This document shows positions 30,390 through 42,560 of a stretch of 64,000 bases of DNA, in pieces (position 1 is the first letter of the stretch; every line of letters starts with the position of its first letter). The stretch comes from Lineus longissimus (Eukaryota > Nemertea > Pilidiophora > Heteronemertea > Lineidae). Under the pieces are notes generated by a model that was not told where the DNA came from, made no database searches, and saw only the letters and a list, made by a program, of their open reading frames with translations. A program made the translations under genes and the position numbers. The stretch covers positions 9,362,109 through 9,426,108 of the forward strand of contig NC_088325.1 of assembly GCF_910592395.1 (NCBI RefSeq). Direction: 5' to 3'.

Positions 30390-31905
30390 CTGTTAGAAGC
30401 GTTTCTGGTTGAGCTTGGTTGCAGATCATGTATGGCTACTTTGGATGCACGCCATGAGCCTGGCATAAGTTCGCTCTGGTGGGTTTCCCAATCGACGCCG
30501 GATTCGCGTGTAATGAACCTACTTTCTTCCTCAGAAAGTTATCTAGATAACAACAGGTTAAGGTGACTGTTGAAGCCTTTTCTGGGGAAAGTTTATGGCT
30601 CTTTGAAATACACCCAATCTAGTGACTAGGATTCCGAATGCATTTTCGACGATACGGCGTGCACGGCTCAAGCGATATTTGAAAATGCGCTGTTGCAAAT
30701 TCAGATCGTTCCGCTATATGGCTTCAACAAGTTCACAGACATCGCAACGGCATCATCCCCAATGAATACAAAAGGATGAGGGGTTTTCGCACCGTTATGA
30801 AGAGCTTTGTGCTGCGGTATTTGTGAGAGTATTATTCTCTAACCTGCGTCCGAATTCTGTGTAACCGATGATTCCTCCGTCAGAGACACGACCATTCACT
30901 GGTGTGTCTATCATTAAAAATTCGTAATTTTCAATAACTACGGCCATCAGCACAATGCTTAAGAACTTTTTGTAGTTGAAATAAAATGACCCAAAATGAG
31001 CTGGCTTAATACGCTGACATGTTTGCCGTCAATTGCTCCCAGGCAGTGAGGAAAATTCCATCGGTGTTCGAAGGCTTTGGCCTTTTGACTCCATTCCTCG
31101 GCTGTTGTCTGTAACTGAAAATAAGCAGCGCATCTATTAGAAATAGAGCTGTTGAAATTTCTAAAAGGGTTTCTTAAAGTTTGTTTTCAGGAAGAGTTTG
31201 TACAGACAGCACCTAACACTTCAACTGGAGACAAGAAGAAGCATCCCAGTAAAAGGAAGACACAGAACACCGACAAAGGAGATCAACGAGAGGAACTTCT
31301 GTATCTGGCTTGCATTATTTTTCCACATTTCAGCCATAACCAGTATCAGAATGAATTAAAATCATGACAGCATTTAGTGTTAATCATCTTCAGTGTGAAA
31401 TAAAAAGTTTATGTTGTTGTTATTCATTCTTTGTTCCCATTTCTTTATGGTTCCAGATCGTTCAGGAATAAAAGCATTGTATAACATGCAACTGTGCTTT
31501 CACTGAAAACCCCCAAAAATCATGCTTGACTTTTGTCATTGGTAGGGAGAGGTAGGTAATCATACTTACGTGTATGTGATTCTTCAAGTAGGAGATAATC
31601 GCCTCGTAAGTTTCCATCACAATTTTGTCAATCGCTTGTGGTGAAATGGCACTGGTGAACTTCAAATCTTCATATGTGTCACATGTTGCCAAGCGTTGAC
31701 TTAGGGGAATTAGCTCGCGCATAACGGTGTTCTGTTTTTCTATCATTGGAGAAACCATCGACAGCAGTATATCGAATGTTTCTGGGTTCATTCGTAGGAA
31801 ATTCCTAAAATCCTCTGGCTCATTTTCATGCAATTCACGCAGTAGTATTTCGTGGGTGAATTCATTTCCTCTTAGCAATAAATTCTTGGCCCATATTCGT
31901 CGGTT
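30390..31905 (-). pseudogene. PIF/Harbinger transposase relic with an intron
   Basis: Exon 1 (about 31905-31571): reads RRIWAKNLLL, then ENEPEDFRNFLRM and later ISPQAIDKIV, the N-terminal pattern of HARBI1-like transposases, and ends at a GTAAGT donor at 31570. An acceptor TTATTTTCAG at about 31115 begins exon 2. This contains CLGAIDGKHV (first catalytic Asp; 31030-31058), then, after a frame change, a FNYKKFLSIVLMAV strand, SDGGI (second Asp region) and, near 30630-30670, a RLSRARRIVENAFGIL block with the catalytic Glu. Several frameshifts and stops make it dead. The enzyme family cuts and pastes elements with a TWA target duplication; the ends of this element were not found. Confidence 0.8.
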
Positions 31906-31929
31906 TTTTTTCTTTTTGTTCTTCTAATT

Positions 31930-32369
31930 CAAGGTGAATACAATGGCGAGAGCTATTGGGAATTGCTGTCGATATCCATGAATCGTGTGTGGCTGACAGA
32001 AATTGGTGCAATATTAAGTTCAATAATATATATTCAATAATATTGATCGTGTATCGGCCGCATAGGAGGATCCATACTTTCCATAATAACAAGGATTTGA
32101 AATCTACATCAAATGCAGACGGCCGCTGACCTTACAATATTGCTCAACATTGTTAATGTCCGCACTTTAAAATAAAGCCACTAAGCAGTTTAATAGAATT
32201 ACATATGGGTTATCTCTTAGTTAGACGCTTGGTAAGGTATTCGAATACATGTATATCATTCTTGCTAGTGTCATGACGAACTTCGAACAACTTTTCGTCG
32301 CTGTATTGCTCGTATCTCCAACTCTGGCAATGGACCCTGACCCTCAACATGCCGAACAGCAGCCACTGC
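31930..32369. other. Noncoding stretch
   Basis: Nothing recognised; it separates two transposase relics. Confidence 0.4.
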
Positions 32370-32384
32370 CAAGGACACTACGTT

Positions 32385-33650
32385 TCTAGACGACTCATGA
32401 GAAGATGCGACATGTCCTTGACTGCCAGGGCTTCATCCAGCAGGGGAATATTCTAAAAGCAGCCGAGTATGCTCAGAGGTACCATATCCCGGCCACAACG
32501 CTGAGGACGTGGATGAACAACATCGACCATCTGATTGAAAGGCTTGAGACGGCCCCGCAGGCAAGGTGAGTTAGAGAGAACCACGATGGTTGCTGGCCGG
32601 AAGTTTGGAGGATGGTCCATGACGCCTTCCTTTAATCACGGCGAAACGTATTTCCGGTGACCAGGAAAGACTTGCAAGATTCTGCCATCGATCGATGGAG
32701 GGATAACCTACCACTGGATGAACGCTATATTCAAAGAAACCGTCCTCAACATTCAAACTTTGGTGCGAGCGATGGCTGGGTCACGCGTTTTATGAAAAGA
32801 TGGAACATTGTGTTTCGTCGGAGTACAACGGATTCTGCCGGACATCCAGCAGATGCAGCTGCCAGAGTTTCAGCAACAAATAAGGAATACAGTTCGAGAT
32901 CAGCACGTATAGCGTTTGCTCAAAATGAACATCCGCACAGCTGAACAAAAGGGAACTAAACATGTAGACATTCGTACGAGCCTTCGCAACCACAAGCTCG
33001 GTTGTACGATCGCATTGACAATAGGGACTGGTGAGAGTGAAGCTGCCATGCAGCTCAGGTCATATTTCGGGAGCCAGGAAACATTCGTCAAATTAGAGAC
33101 CTCGTTAATATCCCGGACAATATTAGGGTTACGTCATCTAGGACAGCTTGGCAGAACGGGGACACTCTCCAATTTATTTGGATGAAATTGCACTGCCAAT
33201 TGTTCGCGATAGGGAACTAGGGGACACGGTATTTCTATTCTCGACAGGTTTCGTCCACATATGGCGGAAGAGTTCACGATTCCTCTCATTGAAGCCGGGA
33301 TGTTATTGAACTTAATTCCAGCTGGATGTACGTCATTTGTAGAACCAGTGGACTTGACAGTGATTAGAGGATTCAAATGCATTCTAAGGGCTAAGTGGGC
33401 AGACTGGAAATGGAGGAATACAACACTAGATGGACAGTGCCCAAAAATATCTTTAGCGGATGTAGTTACTATTGTCAGCGAAGTGCATTTCGAGCAGCTG
33501 GACCTATTGGGGAGGTACAAGCCGGTGAAGAACTTCTACTTGGTGCTGATGAACTCCGTAGTGAGAATAATGATGTTCAATTACAGGATGAGCCTGAGAT
33601 GCTAAGAGACTGTCCTGAAACAGTCCAGAAAACACTACCACTGATGTAAA
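32385..33650 (+). pseudogene. Pogo/Tigger-like transposase relic
   Basis: The first block (32396-32567) encodes an HTH-like psq segment (FIQQGNILKAAEYAQRY, then TTLRTWM) and ends at AAG|GTGAGT, a possible donor. The second block (32657-32944) has the CENP-B type second HTH with GASDGWVTRFMKRW. The third block (33261-33605) has LNLIPAGCTSFVEPVDLTV and a following FKCILRAKW, the DDE_1 segment typical of pogo and Tigger. The central catalytic stretch (32950-33260) is shifted and interrupted. This is a decayed DNA transposon copy; its inverted repeats were not located. Confidence 0.75.
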
Positions 33651-34214
33651 CATTTATTGGATCACGTTAGTGTCCATTATAATCGGTCAGAAAATCTGTG
33701 AACTAGTTCCTTTCGTCGACGATAAGTCGTTTTGAATAGAATCACATAATTGTTTTAATTGATGAATGGTTATATCTTATGTTTATGCGTTACTGTGTAG
33801 TTTAGTTTGTGGGGTGTATCGGATGAATGTAAATGTGGTTTTAAGAGGGGAAATCCGTTGTTCTTCTAGCAAATCTATTTTTGGCTTGCCAGGTAATCCC
33901 CAAATTCCAAGACGGTATGAAGAATGAAAATGCGTGGCAAATAGAATTATATGCGAATTTTGTGTATTTTTTGGTAACGAGTTCAGCTAAATAATTGTAA
34001 CGAATGATTGTATAGTTTCCGGGCTGTTTTTAAAGAATGCTAAAGCCATTTTAAGGGGGAAATCCGTCATTACTGACCCATTCTATTTTTAGCCTTTATC
34101 GGTTTCCCAAGGCATGCTATTAGACTGGTTCCCATTTTTTCCGTTACACGGCGCTGATCGTTTCGACTACAAATGCGATGAGTGCGTAGTGTTACATCTT
34201 GCGTAAGTAGGCCT
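33651..34214. other. Noncoding stretch
   Basis: Contains two similar blocks, each with a variant of TTTTAAG(A/G)GG(G)GAAATCCGT (33839-33858 and 34050-34068), so it may be part of a decayed repeat. No gene. Confidence 0.4.
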
Positions 34215-34905
34215 TGTTAATTATTCACAATGTGATCTTATTTCTGTTCCTGAAAAGTTGTTTTCAGTGTATTTTCTCCTTGAAATCGATCACTTCAGGT
34301 ACTATTACTGTGCATACTTAGCTAAATTAGTGTCTAGTTTCGTCTCTGATGACATTTATTTCGTAAAAATCGCTGTTTTTTTCTAAAAAGGTGTTTTTGT
34401 GGTCATTTTGGCTGTTTATTTCGAGGGTACGGTAGGAGGTCATCGTTCACTCGATAACTCTTTTTAAAATGAAATAAAAGCGTTTTAAGATACATGATAT
34501 GAATTGATATTAATATTCGTTAAGTGGGATTGTCGGTGGACGTTCATTGTTGAACAGTTGTGCTGGAATTACGAAAATATATCGATATCGTTGAGAGTTC
34601 ATTCATTAGGGGCCTGCTCTCAATTTTCCTTAATGCCTCTAGCACTGGGCAATTGCCACCATCTTGAAAAGCAGTGCCGCGGATGGCTATCGCATCGCCA
34701 CTACGCATGAGAACACGATGGCTGCCCTGCGCTGCATTGATAGTTCGTAATAAATTCACATAAAAACACACCAGAAGATCTCCGATTTTATTTACAAAGA
34801 TCATATTTTGTTATTTATTGATAAAACAAGCCATTTTACCACAGCAGGTGACACATATTAGGCCTGAATTAGACTTTAGAATTTGAAGTGGTGGTGACGA
34901 TGCCG
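34215..34905. repeat. Dispersed repeat with partial copies at 20060-20405 and 63185-63600
   Basis: The first half matches 20060-20405. The second half (34590-34905; TTGCCACCATCTTGAAAAGC, then CACACCA, TTATTTACAAAGAT and ATTAGGCCTGAAT blocks) matches 63185-63600. All are in the same orientation and only moderately similar. This copy is the most complete and links the other two. Confidence 0.65.
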
Positions 34906-36640
34906 ATATCCAAGATGGCGGAATTATACCAGTGGTCAAATCTCATTTAGTTTGGGTAATTGCATCATTATTTCTTTTTGTGATTGGTGATTTGTAAAAT
35001 TGAGAATGATTGAAAAATCTGTATTTTTTCACCCAAAGGCATGAGTGAACATTTGATAAGTTTATTGTGATTTAATTGGTAATTTGGTCGACATTTTGAC
35101 AATTATATTTAGCAATATTTCGATAAATGCGGACCTGCTTCTTCCTCTTTTCGCAGTAACGGCGTTTTGATAACTCAGGTCAGTTTCACGGCAAAAATAA
35201 GTGGTAGTTTTGAAATTCGAATGTGCATTTATTAATGTAACGATAAAGTACATTTCCGAGAATAATTAGTGAAAGTTTCAGTAGGTGTCGATTTTTGTAA
35301 AGTAGTGTATAGGCGATGGATTGGCTCAGCCATGTGCTCGTCGTGTCAGCGGGGCGCAAGCCGTCATGGGATGGGGGATGTACACTACAATGCACGTGAT
35401 TGATGGTTGAACATTCACTCTCGTTGACAGTGTATTATTGAAATATTTGATTGTGATGATGGTGTATTGTACTAGGCCTTGCATGCTCCCAACGTGTGGC
35501 ATATTTCACATTGATACTACCAGTGTCAATTACAAAAAAATAGATTGTGAGTAACAATACTGATAGGCCTACAAACAATGCTACATGTCATGAGGGTGGG
35601 AACGGGGAAGGGGGGGTAACTGTTTCGACGTCCCGTTAGGAAAAAAGGCTTATCCCGTTTCCCAATACGCAATTTTAGCCGAATCGTGACGCAAAACACG
35701 ACTTGTCTCGAATCCCGCTAAAATAAGGGTGTCTATCGTATCCCGAATCCCGACAGTTATTTTCGGCCCATCCCAGTGTCCCGAAAATACCCGTTCTCCC
35801 CCTCATACATAGTAGACCATATTGTCACATTGATGTTTTCTTTCATTACAGTTAGACTTCGAGATCTACATTTTCGACAAAGGCCTGGTGTAATATTACA
35901 TACTTGATGAAGGTAATATCAATTTCTTCAAATTTGAAGCATGACGTTAATGGGGTACCAGCACAACTTCATTGACTGCTACGTGGCGCTGGTGGTAACT
36001 AAGGTATTGCATCGCTCATATCACTTGAAAAAAACATTTACCCTAGTTACGACCAAAGCTGCTTAGCAGAGGGCGATACCTCATCAGGAGCGCCACAATC
36101 ATATCATTGGTGTGAAAGCATTTGTATGAAGTTTTTCAGTTCTCAATGTGTTCAAAACCTTAATTGTGAAATTGTGCACTTCGAATTCAAATTTACGTCA
36201 CTACGTTAGTTTGACATCCATTGATGTCACGGTAATTTCACTGTTATGGTGTGCTGCTTTCAGGTTTAATGACACGAATGAGTACAAGTACATTACATTT
36301 TTCGACGAAGGCCTTCTGTAATTTCATACACTTCTTACGGTTAGTATTGATTCATAATTTCGAGTAAAAAAGTTAATTTTGAAAGTGAAAAATATGTTAC
36401 AATACAATAGACCTGCAAATACCATATACGCAAGTTTTGAACAAATATCACACATATTCCCCAGTTGACTTGTGATGATATTGATAATGGTGGTGGTGGT
36501 GTTATCATGTACATGGCTTCTAACGTAGTAAATGTTTTCTTTTCAGCAACATTCAATAGATTTATTTACTGTATTATCATTTCGACCAAGGCGAATTCGA
36601 CACTTCAGTTACACAAGGTTAGTAACTTTTGTTCACAAAA
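34906..36640. other. Noncoding stretch
   Basis: No gene. 35622-35790 is a low-complexity segment built on repeated (A/G)TCCCG. Confidence 0.4.
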
Positions 36641-36659
36641 TCCAAATGGAGGCAAATAC

Positions 36660-37100
36660 AGAACAATCAAACTTAGTCATTCCAGTCAGTTACTGAAGCA
36701 CAGTGAAAACTGTCGGGAGCAATGCAACTGATGGCATGTCAAAATTCCAGTGACTGTCCCTGTCCATATATTTCAGGACAGTACAAATCTTGTAATCATT
36801 TTGTTTATGCAATGTACATTATTATGTATCATTTCAGCACAATCAAACTTAGTCATTCCAGTCAGTTACTGAAGCACAGCGAAAACTGTCTGAATTAGTG
36901 CTGCTGATGGCATGTAATTACTCTACTACCACTACCAGTGACAGTCAATGTCCATATATTTTCAAGTGTGCGAAATTAGTACTCGTCTACTTCTTAGTGT
37001 TATTTGAATGCAATGTATGTCATAAAAATATTTTTTCAACACTATATCAACATTCTCATTCCTGTCAGTTTCTGAAAATCAGCTAAAGCAATCGCTACCA
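36660..37100. repeat. Tandem repeat of about 178-bp units
   Basis: ACAATCAAACTTAGTCATTC starts at 36662 and again at 36840, with the following 170 bp similar (CAGTTACTGAAGCACAG, GATGGCATGT, TCCATATATTT). A third, more diverged unit begins near 37040 (CATTCTCATTCCTGTCAGTT). It is probably a short satellite. Confidence 0.75.
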
Positions 37101-37994
37101 ATGCAGCTGATAACAGCAATTCTTTTTGTTCCCAATGCCCATCCATGACAATATATTTCACGCATGTGACAATCATGTAATCATCCTGTTTTTTGTGTTC
37201 TATTCATGCAATAAATAAATTCAGTATTTTCAAATCATTGGTGCTACAAAACTATTCTCATTATATATTATTCATATTTTATAAAATGCTGTCATGTCAA
37301 ATTTTGTGTCCTATAAATCATTATGAAGTCGGCATTTTATATACAACTTTTGTACTCCTCCTAAATAAACATACAAATCTTGTTTTATGTAAACTTTGTA
37401 TACGTGACCCGTCACAGCAAAACCAGGCGCATGTCGCTCTGAGCTTGGCAGGTTGAGACGGACTGTTCTAATCTTTCATTAGCGACACCATTTCTTACCC
37501 GAGTGCCTCCTTCATTCATACATCTTGTACTTTAACTCAAGATACCCATCTTTGAATATTTTTAGTATACCAAGTACTACAATGTCAATGTATTGAAGTC
37601 ATGTTCTTGTAGTGTTATTGGCTTTCTACTATTATTTTGTCAAAATACCACTTGGTTCTCGCAAAATCTCAATAAAAACAAATGCTATTGCATGTATTGC
37701 ATATTCTAACAGCTATCCACTGTATCGATTTATCCATCATCTGTACTATTTGTCACAAAAATGTTATATTATGTAAATCATATTTCATTACATAATGCAC
37801 ACTGCCAATTACTGCTGAACCATTCATATGTCATTTAAATAAATAATTTTCAACTTTTTAAAACCGTCTTATAGTACTGTTCTTGTCACTTAGCTGAACC
37901 AATTGCTCTATAGCATGAAATTTCCAGAAATGCCCCAGGGACTGAAAAGTGCTGTTTTAACAGAGAGGTGTCCTAAACTGAGAAGTCGAGTTGA
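37101..37994. other. Noncoding AT-rich stretch
   Basis: Nothing recognised. Confidence 0.4.
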
Positions 37995-38575
37995 ATGGAA
38001 ACAACCAATTTGGAACCAAAAACTACTGTCCTTATTAAAGAGGTTGTCCTCAATAGAAAGGTGTCCACAAAAAGTAGGTCCACTGTATATGAAAGTACAA
38101 ACCCTGGTACATGTAGTGACATCATCTACTCCTCGATGTGGACACCTGCAAATGCAGCGACAATGTCACATCAGTTATTTAATTCATCGTCCTTTGTGCA
38201 GATGGCACCACCCATCAAGCATGTTGGTGACGAGTAGTGTCGCAGCATTTCGTCACCGAGCTCACACGAAAATGCACTGTCATTCATTCAGCCATAAGTG
38301 TAAGACTGTAGGGTTGTTTCCAACCAAAACATGTTCGAAATGTGTCAAGCATTCGGAACACCCAAAGACTGATTAGAGAAGTCAAAATTGAATGGAAACA
38401 ACCAATTTGGGACCAAAACTAGTGTCCTTATTGGAAAGGTTGTCTTTAATAGAGAGGTGTCTTCTAACTGAGGTTCCACTGTATATAATGTAGGAACCCT
38501 GGTTGTGACATTGTCCACTCCTCCAGCTGCACACCACCAAATCCACAACAATGTCACACCAGTTATTTAGTTCAT
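37995..38575. repeat. Direct repeat, two copies of about 200 bp
   Basis: 37995-38205 and 38393-38575 both begin GGAAACAACCAATTTGG and share a GGTTGTC-TAATAGA-AGGTGTC block, CCACTGTATAT and CAATGTCACA-CAGTTATTTA. They are separated by about 190 bp of unrelated sequence. The 157-codon frame over this region is not considered coding because of the repeat structure. Confidence 0.7.
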
Positions 38576-38587
38576 CATGCTTATGGT

Positions 38588-38670
38588 CATTGTACTTTCA
38601 TCTTTTGTAAAATGTAACTTTTTACACGGTTTCAATAAACGATTTGTAATTTGTAATTTGTAAATTATAA
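38588..38670 (+). repeat. Non-LTR retrotransposon 3' end with (ATTTGTA)n tail
   Basis: Matches, in reverse orientation, the 3' end at 54094-54180: TACTTTCATCTT-TGTAAAATGTAA, then TTCAATAAACGATTTGTAAT and a heptamer tail. Only the last ~50 bp before the tail are present. Confidence 0.7.
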
Positions 38671-41033
38671 ATTTCACTAATAATTTGACGCCGCCAATTC
38701 CACTGGTCTTCGAAATACGTAAGCTACACTGTTGACGACTATGACACTCCTCACAAACCACATTGTGAATCAGACGCCGATAGGCTTGTCTTTTCTTTGA
38801 CTTGTCTTTGGCATAGCCGCTATCCTTATTCATTGCCATCAGTTGACATGTACCAAGGGAAAATAATAAATTGTACTTTTACATTTCACACTTTCACACT
38901 TTCACAACTCACACTTTTTCTTCATATTTGTACCATCACCTACCCTATCATAACAACACATTCATTGCTAATTGGTATCAACATGCCTACAGACCCCTCC
39001 TTCCACACCCGCAACCAAAGCCACACCCCTACGTGATCCCAGTTGCCGCCAGGCTTGTCTTTTTACAGTATCGGTGTAGAAGTTTAAAATGTCCTAGGAT
39101 AGATTGCCCGGGAAACAAAGGAGTCTATTATGCGCTTCAATCTCTGAGCTATTGACTGTCAGGGTCTCTATAGAACCATATTGCACAATACAATAGGGCC
39201 GGACACTTTTTCCAGAGGGGCATTTGTTACTGTTACACCAGCACATGCTTGTAAAAACTTCGTTAGCATGGACGGTAGTGTCATCAGGACTGTCTCTTAA
39301 ACTCTCTATTCTTGATCGAGCGACAATACATTCAGTTAACTGTATTTGGATATTGCCAAAACAGGCCCGAACACTGTTAGACACTAACAAATGTCAATTT
39401 CCCAATTGTTGCTTTTACTCCAACAATGACATACATGGAAGCCTGCGCCCTTTGCCTATTCAAATGATCAAGGCACTGGAACTTTGTATTCCACAAAAGG
39501 AATGGAGAGCGACATTCCACTAAATAGGCCCTCTTTGTGTTAAGCAATACCCACATGATTTCAGTACCGATGAGTGGTGACTTCGATACACGCCTTCAAA
39601 GTTGTTTGGGAACGCCTTCGAGGTAACTGCGCGACCACAGTATTTATATTTCATAATAAGGGCAATAACAACGATGTTGTAGATTGCCAAGATAATTATA
39701 TTTTTTGATATATATATGTTTATTTCGTACATCAAAAAGGTACAGATTTTACAGTGCCATGGTGTGCAAAGTGCTGGGTGCAGTTGTTACAAGTGATTAC
39801 AAGTCTATTTCGATATCAATTACATAATATAACAACGGGTGCCAACATGTGTTACATAACACATGAATATTGGATTATTTCCTCCCTTTCAATGGTTGTC
39901 AGTATGTCAACTGCATGTCTCCTTAATTTTATTAACTCTCTTATTTGCACTGCAACCTGTCTTTCTCTTTCTGTGGCCTGTAGGAAATTTTTATCACTCA
40001 TTAAACCAAGTGAATTTCAGTACGCCTCAATAGGACCTTCTTTATCAAAGCCGTATTTGTGACTGATCTGATAATTAATAAAACCAAGGGGTTTTGCTTT
40101 GATCAAATGGGACTAGAATGGAAACTACAGGAAGTGCATATGAGGCAACTCTGCCATCGCTTTCAGTAGAAACCTGAACCCTTGCGCAAAAAGCGCGGTG
40201 ACAGACTCGTTGGTAACTTCGATCAACGGCTGCTTTATAACAGACTTGCGCGGATTACAGGAATACAAAACGCCTACGCGATGCACCAGTCAGTATGTCA
40301 CTGCATCCATGGCGATGTATGTCCGACACCATTGTATGTTGATGTAATATGGTACTCTAGAATCATATAGGCGCACCAACGGTGGCGAGCACCACTGGCA
40401 GATTAAGATGCTAAAAATGTGTCATTAGCTCCGCCCACTTGCCAATGACCAACCTCGGTATGGATATATATTCCGACTGTCACTGGGCTGTGACCATAAA
40501 TTCACAAAGCGATTTTGAAATGGATCAATTAAATTTGATCACGTAACACTCATTGTTGGTGTAACTTGTATTGCTGTTGACACGTATAGGCTTACATGTT
40601 CGCTTGATTCAGTGTTTGTAGCTGGTTTGATTTCTGCCCCGACCAGGTATCTGGGCCTACAGTGTGCTGCAAATAAATGATCCAGATCCACCGCTTCTCA
40701 GTATCCGGGATCTTGAAACGGATACTATTGAGAGCAGCTAGCCTTAGGCCTTTAACTCCCTTTATAATTGACGCATAGCCTAGCTGTTTCGTTTTGCAAA
40801 TTGTGGATGAGGCCTAAATGTCTAAATGACCTAATGAATTACACACAAACTGGTCTGACATTGATTCTAAAATCTCACAATGTCTAGTGTTAATGCGAAT
40901 AACTCAGTTTGAGAGAGAATGAAGTATTTCTATTTGTAATCTAAGAGGCTTTTTGACATTTTCCTTTTTATTGCATTATTATACATCGTGACCGTGTATG
41001 GTAGTCTACTGTAAACTTCTGCAGCAATCTACA
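38671..41033. other. Mostly noncoding; weak retroelement-like trace at 39716-40075
   Basis: On the minus strand, 40075-39870 reads as a charged helical segment with a few stops. It is followed by a TTTATTTCGTACATC/TTACAG-type tail near 39718-39752 that resembles retroelement 3' ends. This is weak evidence. Nothing else recognised. Confidence 0.25.
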
Positions 41034-41121
41034 GGGTGGCCCAGGACTATTTTCCCTTGCACAGTATAATTATTTTGTGTATCCATTGTGTGAGGGAAAA
41101 TAATTCTGGGCCACCCTGCGG
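41034..41121. repeat. 88-bp hairpin MITE-like sequence
   Basis: CAGGGTGGCCCAG-ACTATTTTCCCT at the left pairs with AGGGAAAATAATTCTGGGCC ACCCTG at the right, with a short A/T-rich loop. It may be the collapsed ends of a DNA transposon. Confidence 0.7.
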
Positions 41122-41724
41122 AGTATGATATTTTTCGAACGGTGGTTAGTACTAACACGCTGAGCATTACATTGTTGGCGATTCCCCTTCCCTCATTTCA
41201 ACCTCGTATTTAAATATTTTCGCAGTGTCATTAGATTTGACCTCATACAGCTGCCTACTCTCATCGACCTTTCGTAAGTTATATGCTTATTAATACTAAT
41301 TTGTCCACCAATCACATTCCTGTTTCTCCCCACATTTGCTCGACTACCATTAACTGCACGAGTTACAAAAGTTGTTACTGGTTCGTTCTCACGCTTAGAG
41401 CAGTTATGATGAATTTCAATGATCTAGAAAACATCTCTTTTTCTGGGACCGCGTCACCGCATATCATTGGAAGCAAGGCCGAATGTGTTATAGCTTTTTA
41501 ATGCATTTTCTAAGGGTGCGACTGTTTTTAGAAACCTGGCGGAGAAGTCTCATACAACGCAACCATATAAACTCATAATATAGGTTTCGAACAACTGGTA
41601 CATGACCTCCATATCACAATGCCCACAAGTACTAATTAATGCATTTGTTTGTGCGCACATATATCACAAATAGCCTCATTAATCACTACATGACCAACGT
41701 TTGGACCGATGACCGATTTAAGAA

Positions 41725-42110
41725 TTGGAGACCTACCTGATGATAAACCGAATAAATTGGAGTAATAGGTTGGCGTTGATTGTTTTCAACGATACAAGTG
41801 GTGTGATCAATATACGTGTATCTTTGCACTGCCGTGTTTAAGCCGAACAATACAGTCCACAGGTCAGCGGTTTAATCGTGTTCAGTATTTTTCTTCCGAA
41901 TAAATTCTATGCTAATGTCCAAACGCTCTCACTCGAAGTGCACCCGACTGTGTCTGCAGAGAATGTTTTCGCTTTTGATTTGTACACAGCAGGTAATGGG
42001 TATATTCTGTCGAAGATCAAAAAGCACTTCACGATCGTTCCCGAGAGATCGGCTTCGGCCTTACTCGGGAAGGTGTATATTTGACCAGTCAGCTTTAAAC
42101 CGGACATGAT
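41725..42110 (+). repeat. Dispersed element, copy 1 (inverted copy at 56195-56560)
   Basis: GAGACCTACCTGATGATAA, GGCGTTGATTGTTTT and the hairpin-prone TTCCCGAG-ATCGGCTTCGGC-CTCGGGAA end all recur in reverse order and orientation at 56195-56560. Overlapping small open frames on both strands here are by-products of this sequence. Confidence 0.65.
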
Positions 42111-42480
42111 AACGTGCTTTTTTAAACAACTAATTCATCACAGGGCTTTTGAAACATGGCACACCCAAACCCGAAGCCAATTTTACGGCAGCAAATTTTT
42201 CAGATTGCCAAATTGTTGAAAGGAGTGAACGAGCTAGTTGTGAATTGTGAAAAGTAATATATGTTCATAAAACTCCAAGCGAAGCTCAAACACAAACACA
42301 AGTTAATATGTGTGTTTCACGCTGACTAGTGAATTACAACTGCATGCTACTCTGATAGCAACCTAGTCATGCCAACTTGTGACAGAAAGTTGCATAGGAC
42401 ATGTAAGACTCCGCACACCCCACTAGTAGCCCCAAAAAATGGCGCTAACAATCAAAAAGCACAAAAAGCACAAATTTTGC

Positions 42481-42560
42481 CCCATCGCGGCGCGTTTTGG
42501 ATCATGGCGATGCGTTTTGCCTCATCGCGGCGGGTTTTCGATCATTGCGGCGCCTTTTGT
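42481..42560. repeat. 40-bp tandem repeat x2 with CATCGCGGCG core
   Basis: CATCGCGGCGCGTTTTGGATC and CATCGCGGCGGGTTTTCGATC begin two 40-bp units; each unit is itself made of two similar 20-bp halves. Confidence 0.7.

Noticed and set aside
37903-38376. 157-codon frame on the plus strand
   Set aside because: Covers one copy of a noncoding direct repeat; the second copy does not keep the frame.
39094-39523. Frames of 98-99 codons on opposite strands
   Set aside because: No recognisable domain, no splice signals, and not conserved with any other part of the window.
41878-42109. Three overlapping 66-68 codon frames
   Set aside because: By-products of a dispersed element whose second copy (56195-56560) keeps none of them reliably.
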